The notes beneath the pieces were generated by a model. It had not been told where the DNA came from. It saw only the letters and a list, made by a program, of their open reading frames with translations, and searched no databases. A stretch of 64,000 bases of DNA from Okapia johnstoni (lineage: Eukaryota; Chordata; Mammalia; Artiodactyla; Giraffidae). Made by a program: the position numbers and the translations under genes. Numbering within the stretch: the stretch's first letter is position 1; each line of letters starts with the position of its first letter. Positions 45,915 to 56,996 of this stretch are shown here, piece by piece. The stretch is taken from positions 19,366,230 to 19,430,229 of the forward strand of contig CM044317.1 in NCBI GenBank assembly GCA_024291935.2, written 5' to 3'.

Positions 45915-46145
45915 TGATAATAGCTCCCATTTATTATATGCTGACACTGTACTAGGGCTTTATGTGTATTTTCTCTGATAATGTAAGATAGATGCTATTT
46001 CTCTGATAATGATGTGAGATAGATGTTCTTCCACAAGCTACTTAGAAAGGAACTTAGAGAGACCAAGGAATTTGGCTAAGTTGTAAAGCTAAGATATGGA
46101 TCTGTGTCTGCCTGATCTAAAGTCTATGTTCTTTCCACTCTACCC
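45915..46145 (-). repeat. MIR SINE fossil with internal duplication
   Basis: Reversed MIR (TAATAGCTCCCATTTATTAT ... CTAAAGTCTATGTTCTTTCC). A stretch of about 28 bases starting TTCTCTGATAATG occurs twice in tandem at about 45971 and 45999. Confidence 0.75.
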
Positions 46146-47496
46146 ACCAAAGCATGTAGAATTCTGTTGATTTGACATGGAGACAGAAGTAGAACAACCT
46201 GGAAAGTGCTAATCATCATGTCCTTATATCTCCAATAACTATTGTCTATATCCACTTTTTGACACAGTCAAAAGAGCAATCCATCTGAGTTTAAGATTGC
46301 TGAAAAAATCTGCAATGCTGGTATTTCACAAAAGAAAATTTAAATGTTTTATACACTGGGTCTCTAAGAAGCATAGCAGAATTTCTTTTAAATGAAGGTC
46401 TAGTCAGGTATACACTTTTCAAGGTGAGGACTAAATCCTATCTTCCTGCAAGGCCAGGCTGTGGGGCTGATTATGGTTAGGGTCAAAGCTTTTCTTCCTA
46501 ACCAGGTTAGTGGGCCAGATTCTACACAATAAAGCTTAAAAGCAACATACAGCAGTAAAGACTCTCACTTGAAAGTGACAGAAATCCAATTTGAATCAAT
46601 ATGGAAAAAGGATTAGTGATCTTACAAAATCAAAGGAGGGGTGAACATCCAAACCACCTGAAAGGTAGAGATTGTGCCCCATGAGTCAAAAGAATTTCAA
46701 TGCCCCTAGGTCTCTTTTCTCTCTCTCTCTCTTATTTTCTCTCTCATTTGCTGTCTCTTCCTCTATGCCAAGTTCTTCTTGCACTGAGTTAGGCTGTCTC
46801 CATGTGGTAGGAAATATGATCACTCACAGTTCTCGAGTTTTATATCTCAGTTCCATCATGGGGCAGGGCTATCTCATACAAATTACTTCTCCCTCCCCAA
46901 GAAGTAAATAAACAACCCAAGTAGAACATCTTGGTTTGGTTGTCCAACAACTGTGGAGTACTCAACACTTTCAAGGAAGCAGAGTTGCTCAGAGAACTGC
47001 ATGATTGCAGTAGAAAGAAGAGCAATTTCCAGAAGAGTTGTTTTTCCAGAAGTCAGGAGGTGGTTGGTAAAACAAACAGTAAGTACACTCCATAGGATTG
47101 TCTTGTGTCAGTGACTTTTAAAAACAAAGATTAGCAACAGTCAAGTATTTCTGTATAATAAAACAATATTTTGTTTAACTGATGGATTAAAATTTTCATT
47201 TGTTAACACTCTTATTGCAAAAGACATTTGAGATCACTTGAAGGGATATATAAAATAAGCCAGTTACCAATAATATGTGCCAGTAAGTCATAAACTACAA
47301 ATTATATGAGAGTCAAAAAGTGAAAACAAACATGGAGGCAAAAGTAGAAGTAGAAACTAATTAGTTGAAAAGTGCAATCATACTGTTTATTTTGAGCAAC
47401 AAATTTTGCTCTATAAAGGGGAATGATAAGACAATTCATGGTACCCATAAAATAAAAACAAATCTATTTCTCAAAATGACCAGGATTAGTCCTTAT
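46146..47496. other. Unique stretch
   Basis: Nothing recognised except a CT-rich tract at 46708-46752. Confidence 0.5.
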
Positions 47497-49408
47497 CAGT
47501 TCAGTTCAGTTCAGTCGCTCAGTCGTGTCCGACTCTTTGCGACCCCATGAACTGCAGCACGCCAGGCCTCCCTGTCCATCACCAACTCCCGGAGTTTACC
47601 CAAACCCATGTCCATCGAGTCGGTGATGCCATCCAACCATCTCATCCTCTGTCGTCCCCTTCTCCTCCTGCCCCCAATCCTACCCAGCATTAGGGTCTTT
47701 TCCAATGAGTCAACTCTTCGCATGAGGTGGCCAAAGTATTGGAGTTGCAGCTTCAACATCAGTCCTTCCAATGAACACCCAGGACTGATCTCCTTTAGGA
47801 TGGACTGGTTGGATCTCCTTGCAGTCCAAGGGACTCTCAAGAGTCTTCTCCAACACCACAGTTCAAAAGCATCAATTCTTCGGTGCTCAGCTTTCTTCAC
47901 CGTCCAACTCTCACATCCACACATGACCACTGGAAAAACAATAGCCTTGACTAGACAGACCTTTGTTGGCAGAGTAATGTCTCTGCTTTTAAATATGCTA
48001 TCGAGGTTGGTCATAACCTTCCTTCCAAGGAGTAAGTGTCTTTTAATTTCATGGCTGCAATCACCATCAGCGGTGATTTTGGAGCCCAGAAAAATAAAGT
48101 CTGACACTGTTTCCACTGTTTCCCCATCTATTTCCCAAGAAGTGATGGGACCAGATGCCATGATCTTAGTTTTCTGAACGTTGAGCTTTAAGCCAACTTT
48201 TTCACTCTCCTCTTTCACTTTCATCAAGAGGCATTTTAGTTCTTCTTCACTTTCTTCCATAAGTGTGGGGGTCATTTGCATATCTGAGGTTATTGATATT
48301 TCTCCCAGAAATCTTAATTCCAGCTTATGCTTCTTCCAGCCTAGTGTTTTTCATGATGTACTCTGCATAGAAGTTAAATAATCAGGGTGACAATATACAG
48401 CCTTGACGTACTCCTTTTCCTATTTGGAACCAGTCTGTTGTTCCATGTCCAGTTCTAACTGTTGCTTCCTAACCTGCATACAGGTTTCTAAAGAGACAGA
48501 TCAGATGGTCTGGTATTCCCATCTCTTTCAGAATTTTCCACAGTTTATTGTGATCCACACAGTCAAAGGCTTTGGCATAGTCAATAAAGCAGAAATAGAT
48601 GTTTTTCTGGAACTCTCTTGCTTTTTCGATGATCCAGCAGATGTTGGCACTTTGATCTCTGGTTCCTCTGCCTTTTCTAAAACCAGCTTAAACATCTGGA
48701 AGTTCATGGTTCATGTATTGCTGAAGCCTGGCTTGGAGAATTTTGAGCATTCCTTTACTAGCATGTGAGATGAGTGCAATTGTGCGGTAGTTTGAGCATT
48801 CTTTGGCATTGCCTTTCTTTGGGCTTGGAATGAAAACTGACCTTTTCCAGTCCTGTGGCCAACTGCTGAGTTTTCCAGATTTGCTGGCATATCGAGTGCA
48901 GCACTTTCACAGCATCATCTTTCAGGATTTGAAATAGCTCAACTGAAATTCCATCATCTCCACTAGCTTTGATCGTAGTGATGCTTTGTAAGGCCCACTT
49001 GACTTCACATTCCAGGATGTCTGGCTCTAGGTGAGTGATCACACCATTGTGATTATCTGGGTTGTGAAGATCTTTTTTGTACAGTTCTTCTGTGTATTCT
49101 TGCCACCTCTTCTTAATATCTTCTGCTTCTGTTAGGTCCCTACCATTTCTGTCCTTTATCGAGCCCATCTTTGCATGAAATATTCCCTTGGTATCTCTAA
49201 TTTTCTTGAAGAGATCTCTAGTCTTTCCCAATCTGTTGTTTTCCTCTATTTCTTTGCACTGATCGCTGAGGAAGGCTTTCTTATCTCTCCTTGCTATTCT
49301 TTGGAACTCTGCATTCAGTTGGGTATATCTTTCCTTTTCTCCTTTGCTTTTCGCTTCTCTTCTTTTCTCAGCTATTTGTAAGGCCTCCTCTGACAGCCAT
49401 TTTGAATC
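47497..49408 (-). mobile_element. BovB LINE, 1.9 kb, RT and C-terminal region, minus strand
   Basis: The longest uninterrupted BovB here, from the CAGTTCAGTTCAGTTCAGTC tail at 47497 to the region before RT at 49408. Frame 48281-47511 (256 codons) is open from just after RT motif C through the C-terminal domain ([53 protein letters not shown]). Frame 49231-48758 (157 codons) holds the segment before RT (MGKTRDLFKKIRDTKG). YADD itself is destroyed near 48270 by small changes and a frameshift, so the enzyme is dead. The extra frame 47608-48177 on the other strand is only a shadow. Confidence 0.95.
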
Positions 49409-49540
49409 ATTTAGTCACATAATATCTCAGAATGCCAGTTACCTCATGTGAAAAACAGAGATAAGAATAAGGCCTCCCAAATAAGTTGTCAGGAGAGTCA
49501 ATCTATCTAAAGGCTCTACTGAAAGTGTTCCTTGAACAGC
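49409..49540 (+). repeat. MIR SINE fragment, weak
   Basis: TTACCTCATGTGAAAAACAG, GAGATAAGAATAAGGCC and AGTTGTCAGGAGAGTCAAT follow the MIR sense order. Confidence 0.45.
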
Positions 49541-50069
49541 AGGGCACTGTGATAATTTTTCACGGTCAAGTTATAGTAACACATGAATAAAATTCTCAAG
49601 AACAAACTTGATATTTGATTACAACTTCTGTTGCTTGATAAAAATATTAACAGCCACAATTCTCAGGGGTTGCTAATATTCTCCAAAGTCAGATTACAGA
49701 TATTATGTGCCCTCTGGCTGCAGTATACTTATTCTTGGAAAGTATTCTTGCCAAAAAATAGAATTTGACTCTCATCAAGTGTCTAGATATAGTGACTGAT
49801 GTAGAGGAAATCTTTGCAAAGCTAGAGGGTCATCAGTAAAATCTAGACTAAGGGAAACCCTCTAGGACAAATGACCTGGTTTCTTTAATAAAGAAACTTC
49901 AGGGAATAAAATAAAGAGAGGAAAAAAAGACGGAGGTGGAAACTGGAGGTTTAAAGTGATTTAAGAGGTACACAAATCAATTGCAAATGTATGGCATAGC
50001 ACCCAGTTTATTCAATAAATCCTTTTTAGGAGTTAAAAAGAGACAGGCAGAACACAGCATTTAAGGTAG
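49541..50069. other. Unique stretch
   Basis: Nothing recognised. Confidence 0.5.
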
Positions 50070-50735
50070 ATTTCATCAAAATCTGAAAATATTTGTTACT
50101 CAAAAGACATCTTAAGGGAAGGAAAAGACAAGCCATTCACTAGAAGTAAATATCAACAAAGCACAAGTAATAAAGGACTTTTATCTAGAATAGAAAAGGA
50201 ATTCTCAACACTTAAGAAACTAATTTGAAAGTGCCAGTTTGAAAAATAGACAAATGAACAGATACTTTATCAAAATGACATGGGTAGAAAATAAGCAGAT
50301 GAAAGATGCTCAACATCATTACTCACTAGGCAAATGTGAATTAAGACCGTAATGAGATACTGCCACGTATCTATTAGAATGGCTAAAACTAGAAGAAAAG
50401 AAAAAACCTGACAATATCAAAGACTGGGATGGACGCAGAGCATCTGGAGCTCTCACACACTGCTGCCGAGCCTGCAAAATGGTTATGCTAGAAAATGGTT
50501 TGGCGGTTTCTTACAAAGCTAAACTGCACTTGTGAGTCAGCAGTCATACTCTTAGGTATTTAGCTAAATTTACTTAGAAATGTGTGTTCATACAAAAATC
50601 TACATGTGAATGCTTATAGAGGCTTTAATCATAATATACCAAGGCTGAAAAAAACTGCATATGGATGGTTAAACAAACTGTGGTATGTCCATACAATGGA
50701 ATAGTACTTAACAAAAAAGGGAGAAATTACTAATT
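50070..50735 (+). repeat. L1M ORF2 C-terminal fragment
   Basis: ATGAAAGATGCTCAACATCA, GAGATACTGCCACGTATCTA, CACACACTGCTGCCGAGCCT and GTCCATACAATGGAATAGTA follow the L1 ORF2 end order. Old, with many stops. Confidence 0.8.
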
Positions 50736-50925
50736 ACATAATCAACATAAATGAATATCTCTACTTTAAACGTGTTTGAAATTTTCTCTAATACAGCATT
50801 TATTTTTTATCTTTTTTTATCATGAAGCTTGTTTTATTATAGCAATTAACCTAATAGTAATTCTTAAAAATGCAGCATACTGTATATTGTCTAACGTAAG
50901 TAAACATACTTATTTAAACAAATTT

Positions 50926-51163
50926 TGGCCACCTGATGCAAAGAACTGACTCATTAGAAAAGACCCTGATGCTGGGAAAGATTGAAGGCTGGATAAGAAG
51001 GGGACAGCAGAGGATAAGGTGGTTGGATGGCATCATCTATGCGATGGACATGAGTCTGAGTGGGCTCCGGGAGTTGGTGATGGACAGGGAACCCTGGTGT
51101 GCTGCAGTCCCTGGTGTTGCAGAGTCGGACATAACTGAGGGACTGGACTGAACTGAACTGAAG
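50926..51163 (+). repeat. BovB LINE 3' end, sense
   Basis: TTTTGGCCACCTGATGCAAA to the TGAACTGAACTGAAG tail. Placed inside or beside old L1M sequence. Confidence 0.93.
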
Positions 51164-51399
51164 TTGCACTACTTTTTGTAATGAAAGATTTTTACTAAAG
51201 ACTGAGTAACAATTTAATCCACCATCTTTATAGTTCTTACCATGGTCTTTTGGCCCAAACTCTGAGTACTGCTCCCTATAGTGAAAAGACTTAAAAAATA
51301 AAAGTTGTGGACTCTTTTGCATGGAAACTTAAAGTTTGTTTTTTATTGTAATAAGAACACTTAACAAGGGATCTACTCTTAAATAAATTTTTAAATGCA

Positions 51400-51850
51400 T
51401 GATACAATACTGTTAACTGTAGGCACAATGTTAGAGCAGATTTCTAGAATTTATTCCTCAGGTACAACTGAAGCTTTATACATGTCGAACAGCAGTTCCC
51501 ATTTCCCCCTCCCCCAGACCCTGGCAACCACTTCTGGGTTTACATACTATACATCCAAAATAGATAGAATCAGGATATTAAAGAGATATCAACATTCCCA
51601 TGTTCATTATTATGTTATTCATAATAGCCAAGGTCTGGAAACAACCTAAATGTCCATTGACAGGTGATTAGATAAAGAAAGTGTGGTAGATACATACAAT
51701 GGAATATTTTCCAGCTTTAAAAAGAAGGAATTCTTGCCATTTGCAGCAACATGGGTGAACCCAGAGGATATTATGTTAAGTGAAACGAGCCAGTTGCAGG
51801 GCAAGTACTGCACAATTCCACTTATATGAGATATCTAGTGACACTTTTAA
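51400..51850 (+). repeat. Old L1 fragments
   Basis: TTAACTGTAGGCACAATGTT and GCAGTTCCCATTTCCCCCTC, then CATAATAGCCAAGGTCTGGA, AACCTAAATGTCCATTGACA and AGCAACATGGGTGAACCCAG. The two L1-derived pieces are out of their normal order, so at least two fragments are present. Confidence 0.65.
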
Positions 51851-52270
51851 AAGAATGGACAATAATTAAAAAAGTAGAACTCTTCACTCTATAAATTTTT
51901 TTAAAAAATATATAGAAAAATAAATCTCTGCCAGGGAAGCCAAGGCAAATATGGAGATTTAAAGTGTGAGTTGCTTTTTAAATTCCCAGATGGTACCAAT
52001 CTTCACTGGAAATCCATCATGCTTGGCATCAGTTCTTATTTCCAGACACTTACTCCACCTCTAAACTAGTTCTAGTTTGATCCTAAGGTATGAAGTTCTG
52101 AGCTTCTGAGCCATTATTATCAAGGATTTGCCTCAGAGTCTTACATTAACCTAAAATATTTTAGTACAAACCATAGGCCTCTGTATATTTCTCTCATTGT
52201 TGCTGTCTGTTCTTAGAAATGCTCTCTGCTTTCTGGTTTTAGAGTGCTTTCTCTTCTAGTTAGAATGACT

Positions 52271-52378
52271 ATAAGAGAAGGGAAAGGCTACCCACTCCAG
52301 TGTTCTGGCCTTGAGAATTCTATGGACAGTCCATGGGGTAGCAGAGTCGGACATGACTGAATGACTTTCACTTTCACT
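52271..52378 (+). repeat. Bov-A unit, partial
   Basis: GAGAAGGGAAAGGCTACCCA to GGACATGACTGAATGACTTT, with a deletion of about 20 bases in the middle. Confidence 0.85.
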
Positions 52379-53419
52379 TTTCATACCAATTGTACAAATT
52401 TTATTTCATGGAACCCTGCTTCAGACTATGGAAAATGTAAATGTATTCATAGGGGAAAATAATTGCCTCTTCGCTGTTCTCTCCTGTCTCCTGCACTTCT
52501 GAATGACAGTAAATTCCTTAGTTTTTGCCCCTTCAGCAGCTCATTCTGAATCTAAAGTTGCAGCTAATATTAATCAAATATTTAACTAATATTAATCAGG
52601 GAAAATTGCAGAAACTATCAGTAAGCAATTTGGACTGTCTGACTTCTATGAGATATGTGGGTTATTTTTTTTTTTAAGTTTAAATGCCTCATTTCCAAAC
52701 ATGATCTTTTTCTTGTATTAAAACATAGTAGTTTTTTTCCTGTGTGGTTTATAGTGGAACATTTTATGAAATACTTTATTTAAATGGAATTATGAATGAA
52801 ATGAGACATTGAAATCTATGGTTCTCTAAATCACAAATATAACAAAACACTATTATGATAGAGATGACTTTTTGAGATGTCTTTCAGTCTAAAATTAGAA
52901 ACTAAACTACCTTTCTAACTGACTTCAATCTGGGCATCACTAAAAATAAAATATGAAGAAAGTGGTTTGTTTCCCTTCCAGGAACTACTGATCTCCATAA
53001 TCATAGGTATCTTTCTTCTTCCACTGAACTCCCTAGTCCTTAACCCACAAATCCTTAATGCCTACAGAATGGATTCAGGACCTAGTTCCTAATCTTCTCA
53101 CCACCAAACTTCCCAAATAGATAATTCCTTTCCCTCTTCTCTCCATGTACATAGAAACAACATTATAAATGATAATTTCGTTACCACCCTGAGAAGGTGT
53201 AATATCACTTACAAGTTAAGAAGCTCAATCTTTCATTAGCCTCTGTAGTATATAATGTGTAGTGGCTACACCCAGATAGAGCATACTGGTGGCCTCATTA
53301 GGAATTGCTGGTTGTGAGCTGAACAACTACAGAAAGCAACCCTTATAAACAATCTGAAAAAGGAGGCATCAGTTCCACACACAATATGTTGCTCTTTTTA
53401 ATGTGAAGTGCGGCCTCAA
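52379..53419. other. Unique stretch
   Basis: 1 kb with nothing recognised. Confidence 0.5.
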
Positions 53420-53735
53420 AGTGGTACAGGTGAACTTATTTACAAAACAGAAACAGAGTCACAGATGTAGAAAACAAATTTATGGTTACCAGAGAGGAAA
53501 GGGGAGGAGGGATAAATTGGGAGATTGGGATTGACACATACAAACTGCGATATATAAAACAGATAATTAATAAGGACCAACTATATAGCATAGAGCTCTA
53601 ATGGCCTATATGGGAAAAAAAATCTAAAAAGAGTAGGTATATGTATATGCATAACTGGGTCACTTTGCTGTATACCTGAAACTAACATGACATTGTAAAT
53701 CAACGATACTCCAATAAATTTTTTTTAAAAGCATG
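53420..53735 (+). repeat. L1M 3' end fragment
   Basis: AAACAGAAACAGAGTCACAG, GGTTACCAGAGAGGAAAGGG, CACTTTGCTGTATACCTGAA and ACTCCAATAAATTTTTTTTA follow the order of an L1M/artiodactyl L1 end. Confidence 0.75.
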
Positions 53736-54139
53736 TCAGACAGTTGGTTTGCTGAGTTTCAGCTGTTTTGATTCTGCAGTTAACACCATGACCTTGTATA
53801 AGTATTCAGTGTCTGCATTTAGTGTCTTTATTTATAAAATTATAGGTTAATCATCTCTAAGGTCCAACTTATTTTCTCATCTTATTCCTGAAAGAAGGAA
53901 AATACAAAATCAGTGGACCCCAGCTCTGCTTTCTGTTCTGTGATTCTGTGTTGTGAGACCTGGAGGTCAAACTCGCCTGCATGCTGCTTGCCCCTATTTC
54001 CTCAAGTGCTAAGTAGGGATAACTTGACTAACTCATGAGATCGATAGTGAAGTTACAATAATTGGTTATATAAACAGCTTGAAATAATTTATTATAATAT
54101 AGTGTATTATACAAATGTAAGGGACTCTCCTCTTAAAAT

Positions 54140-54245
54140 TGTGCTCAGTTGCTCAGTTGTGACTGACTCTTGCGACCACATGGACTGTAGCCCACCAGGC
54201 TCCTCTGTCCATGGAATTCTTCAAGCAAGAAAACTGGATGGAGCA
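54140..54245 (-). repeat. Bov-tA, partial, minus strand
   Basis: TTGTGCTCAGTTGCTCAGTT to TTCTTCAAGCAAGAAAACTG. Only the reversed Bov-A part. Confidence 0.88.
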
Positions 54246-54504
54246 CGCACAGGGACGCATAGGGAATAAAGAGGACTTCTTTACCACTTCCCCCCTGAGT
54301 CAATTCTTTTTTACCATCCACCCCCTCCCATTCCTGATCCCGAGGTCCTTATCTTTTCAGGATTCTAAGTCAAACTCAAGGGTGCTTAATGTTGCCATTT
54401 ATATCATTCCAAGTCAGGGGCCTCGTAAACCATGAGTTTGTACAACAGTTAGATTAGGTGCATTCACTTTGATGTACTTTGCATCAAGGCCAGTCCTGAA
54501 AAGT

Positions 54505-54740
54505 ACTAAAATAGTCCCTTAGTATCCATGGGGCGTTGGTTCCAGGACTCTCTGTGGATACTGAAAATTCGGGGATGCTCAAATTCTAGAGTTGGCATGC
54601 CATATCTGGTAGCTCTCCATCTGCCCTAGATTAAACTGACCAACCTCAGATCCTCTACTACTGTATTTATTGAAAGAAAAATCTGCACACCCATGGATCC
54701 ATGCAATTCAAACCCACGTTGTTCAACAGTCAACTGTATT
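54505..54740. repeat. Tigger/MER2-like DNA transposon fossil
   Basis: CCCTTAGTATCCATGGGGCG and GTTGGTTCCAGGACTCTCTG at one end, with CACACCCATGGATCCATGC and CAACAGTCAACTG at the other. The two sides are partly complementary, as expected of such short elements. Confidence 0.6.
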
Positions 54741-55540
54741 TTTCTTTTCTTTCCAAAGTCTGCTTTCCTCTATTTTACAAATGCCTATGTTCTTTAACAA
54801 ATGTAAAAAGCATTTAACCAAATGTGGGAAGCAATTGAAAGTTATTCTAGTGCTGAGGCATCAGTCAGTTCTATTTCTATAATGTCAAGGAACATTTTTG
54901 TGTGACCTCACTAGGAAGGGAAGAGATAATGTTGTTTGTAATGTTTCTCTGCATAAAATACGCTGAGCAGTGAGTGAACAGAATCAGGGTGTGGCTGGCT
55001 GCTTTAATTCTGGACACAGATTAGGCCCCCAAAAAAGATGACGAGGCATTTGAATTGTGGTGACATAGGCTTTAATGAATAACCTAAGTGGGCTTGCTCT
55101 AGACCTCTCCATTTCTGGTTGGAAATTAAATTAAGCTTCTGATAAGTAAACTGCAAGTCCATTTACAGTTAATTTAATTTTTTTTTATGTGCGTTTGTTT
55201 TCAATATCTTGTTAATTAAATCACAGTGTATGGTAGTCAGGTCCTTGACTTGGATCCTGGACCACAAATTGATTTTTCTGTCCCTTCTACTCATAAATAT
55301 GGATGATATGAAAATCCGTAATGCCTCGGGTAACATAAAATGACAGTGAAGTTAGTTCTAGGATTTCTATGAAAAGGATATTAAGGGTAATTCACTTTTG
55401 TCATCCTTTGGGTCCAAAAACTTGCTAAAGCTTCTACATGGATCAAAACTTGCCCAGCAATATCAAGGAAAATTGAGGAAGAGGATGTCAGAATTGTATC
55501 CCACGCAATTCTGATTGTACTACACCTTAATGCACAAATC
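54741..55540. other. Unique stretch
   Basis: Nothing recognised. Confidence 0.5.
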
Positions 55541-55750
55541 GGGGCTTCCCTGGTGGCTCAAACTGTAAAGAATCTGCCTGCCAATGCAGGAGACCTGGGT
55601 CCAACCCCTAGGTTGGGAAGATCACCTGGAGAAGAAAATGGCAACCTACTCCAGTATTCTTGCCTGGGAAATTCCATGGACAGAGGAGCCTGGTGAGCTA
55701 CAGTCCATGGGGTTGCAAGCTTAGGACATGACTTAGCAACTAAACCACCA
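55541..55750 (+). repeat. Bov-tA SINE
   Basis: Head GGGGCTTCCCTGGTGGCTCA, Bov-A unit and a degenerate end. Confidence 0.95.
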
Positions 55751-56469
55751 TGAGTGTGCAAATTGTATGAAAACAAACAAACAGATGCAGACCTAGACCT
55801 GGGATCACTGAGACTCTTTCCAGAGTCCATAGGTGAAACAAATAGAATACGGATACAAACTTCCAGAGCTAAATGTGGAAGCTTCCATTTCTCTTTTTAA
55901 TCTTCTCACCATCCTGAGCCCTACATTTCAGATCTTCTTCAGACTTTCAACTGTCCATAATCCTTCTAAATAAAGTACTGCCTAGTCAAGGGTTATCTGT
56001 CTTTTAATAGGTGATCCTCGAAGACCTGGTAGTCATCAAAGAAACACATTGATAATTTGGTGTTCCACCCTGAGGACTGGTCTTTCACACAGCTGTGTAG
56101 ACCTCAGATTTCCCAACCCTGAAGAAGACAAGACACATTCTCTGCTAGAATCTTGTTTTCTTCAAAGGAAAGTTGGTCCAGAGAGGAACCAGGAGGCCAT
56201 TTCCCAGACAGCAGCTTCAGCTTAGTAAGCTGATAGGAATGGAGAAGGCTCTCAACCTTTAATCCTTTGAATTCTGGAGGAGAGAATTAGAAAGGCCCAC
56301 TCTCATCTACACTCTGAAAGACACCTAATTTTTCTTTTACTGGGAAAACTCCCCTAAGTTCGCATTTTAGCTTTCAGTACTGATGTGACAGAACCATTCC
56401 TATCACAAGCCTTTCCTACATTCCTGCTGACCTGCTAGAATGATCACTAGTATCAGCTCACACTTATTG
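55751..56469. other. Unique stretch
   Basis: Nothing recognised. Confidence 0.5.
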
Positions 56470-56600
56470 GACCTCCCTAGTGGTCCAGTGGCTAAAACTT
56501 TGTGCTTCCACTGCAGGAAGCTTGGGTTCGACCCCTGGTTGGGGAAATAGGATCACACATGCTGCATGGCCAGCCAAAAAAACCAAAAACAAACAAACTT
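56470..56600 (+). repeat. CHR-1 type tRNA-derived SINE
   Basis: GGACCTCCCTAGTGGTCCAG, then CTTGGGTTCGACCCCTGGTT and ATGCTGCATGGCCAGCC, ending in an AAC-rich tail. Confidence 0.85.
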
Positions 56601-56699
56601 CTTTCTTCCAGCCCCACCGTCTATATTTTTCCTCTAGCTCCATCTTCTATATTCTGAACACATACTGAATTGTTTGTGTACCTAGAGAGAAATGAAAGT

Positions 56700-56929
56700 G
56701 TGTGTGTGCATGCTAAATTGCTTCGGTCATGTCCGACTCTTTGCAACCTTATGGACTATAGCCCACCAGGCTTCTCTGTCCACAGGATTCTCCAAGCAAG
56801 AATACTGGAGTGGGTTGCTGTGCCCTCCTCCAGGGATCTTCCCAAACCAGGGATCAAACCCACCATCTCTTATGTCTCCTGCATTGGCAGGAGGGTTCTT
56901 TACCACTAGTGTCACCTGGGAAGCCCAAA
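56700..56929 (-). repeat. Bov-tA SINE, minus strand, with target duplication
   Basis: Reversed Bov-tA. A perfect 14-bp AGAGAAATGAAAGT flanks it at 56686-56699 and 56930-56943, so the insertion is well preserved. Confidence 0.97.
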
Positions 56930-56996
56930 AGAGAAATGAAAGTAATGCTAGTTAATTTATTTATTCAGGAAATGCTCTGTCTAAGCAAGACAAATT

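Noticed and set aside
47511..48281. 256-codon open frame on the minus strand (and a 189-codon one on the plus strand at 47608-48177) as a possible new gene
   Set aside because: The minus-strand protein is the BovB RT/C-terminal region with the BovB tail right behind it. The plus-strand frame is its shadow.
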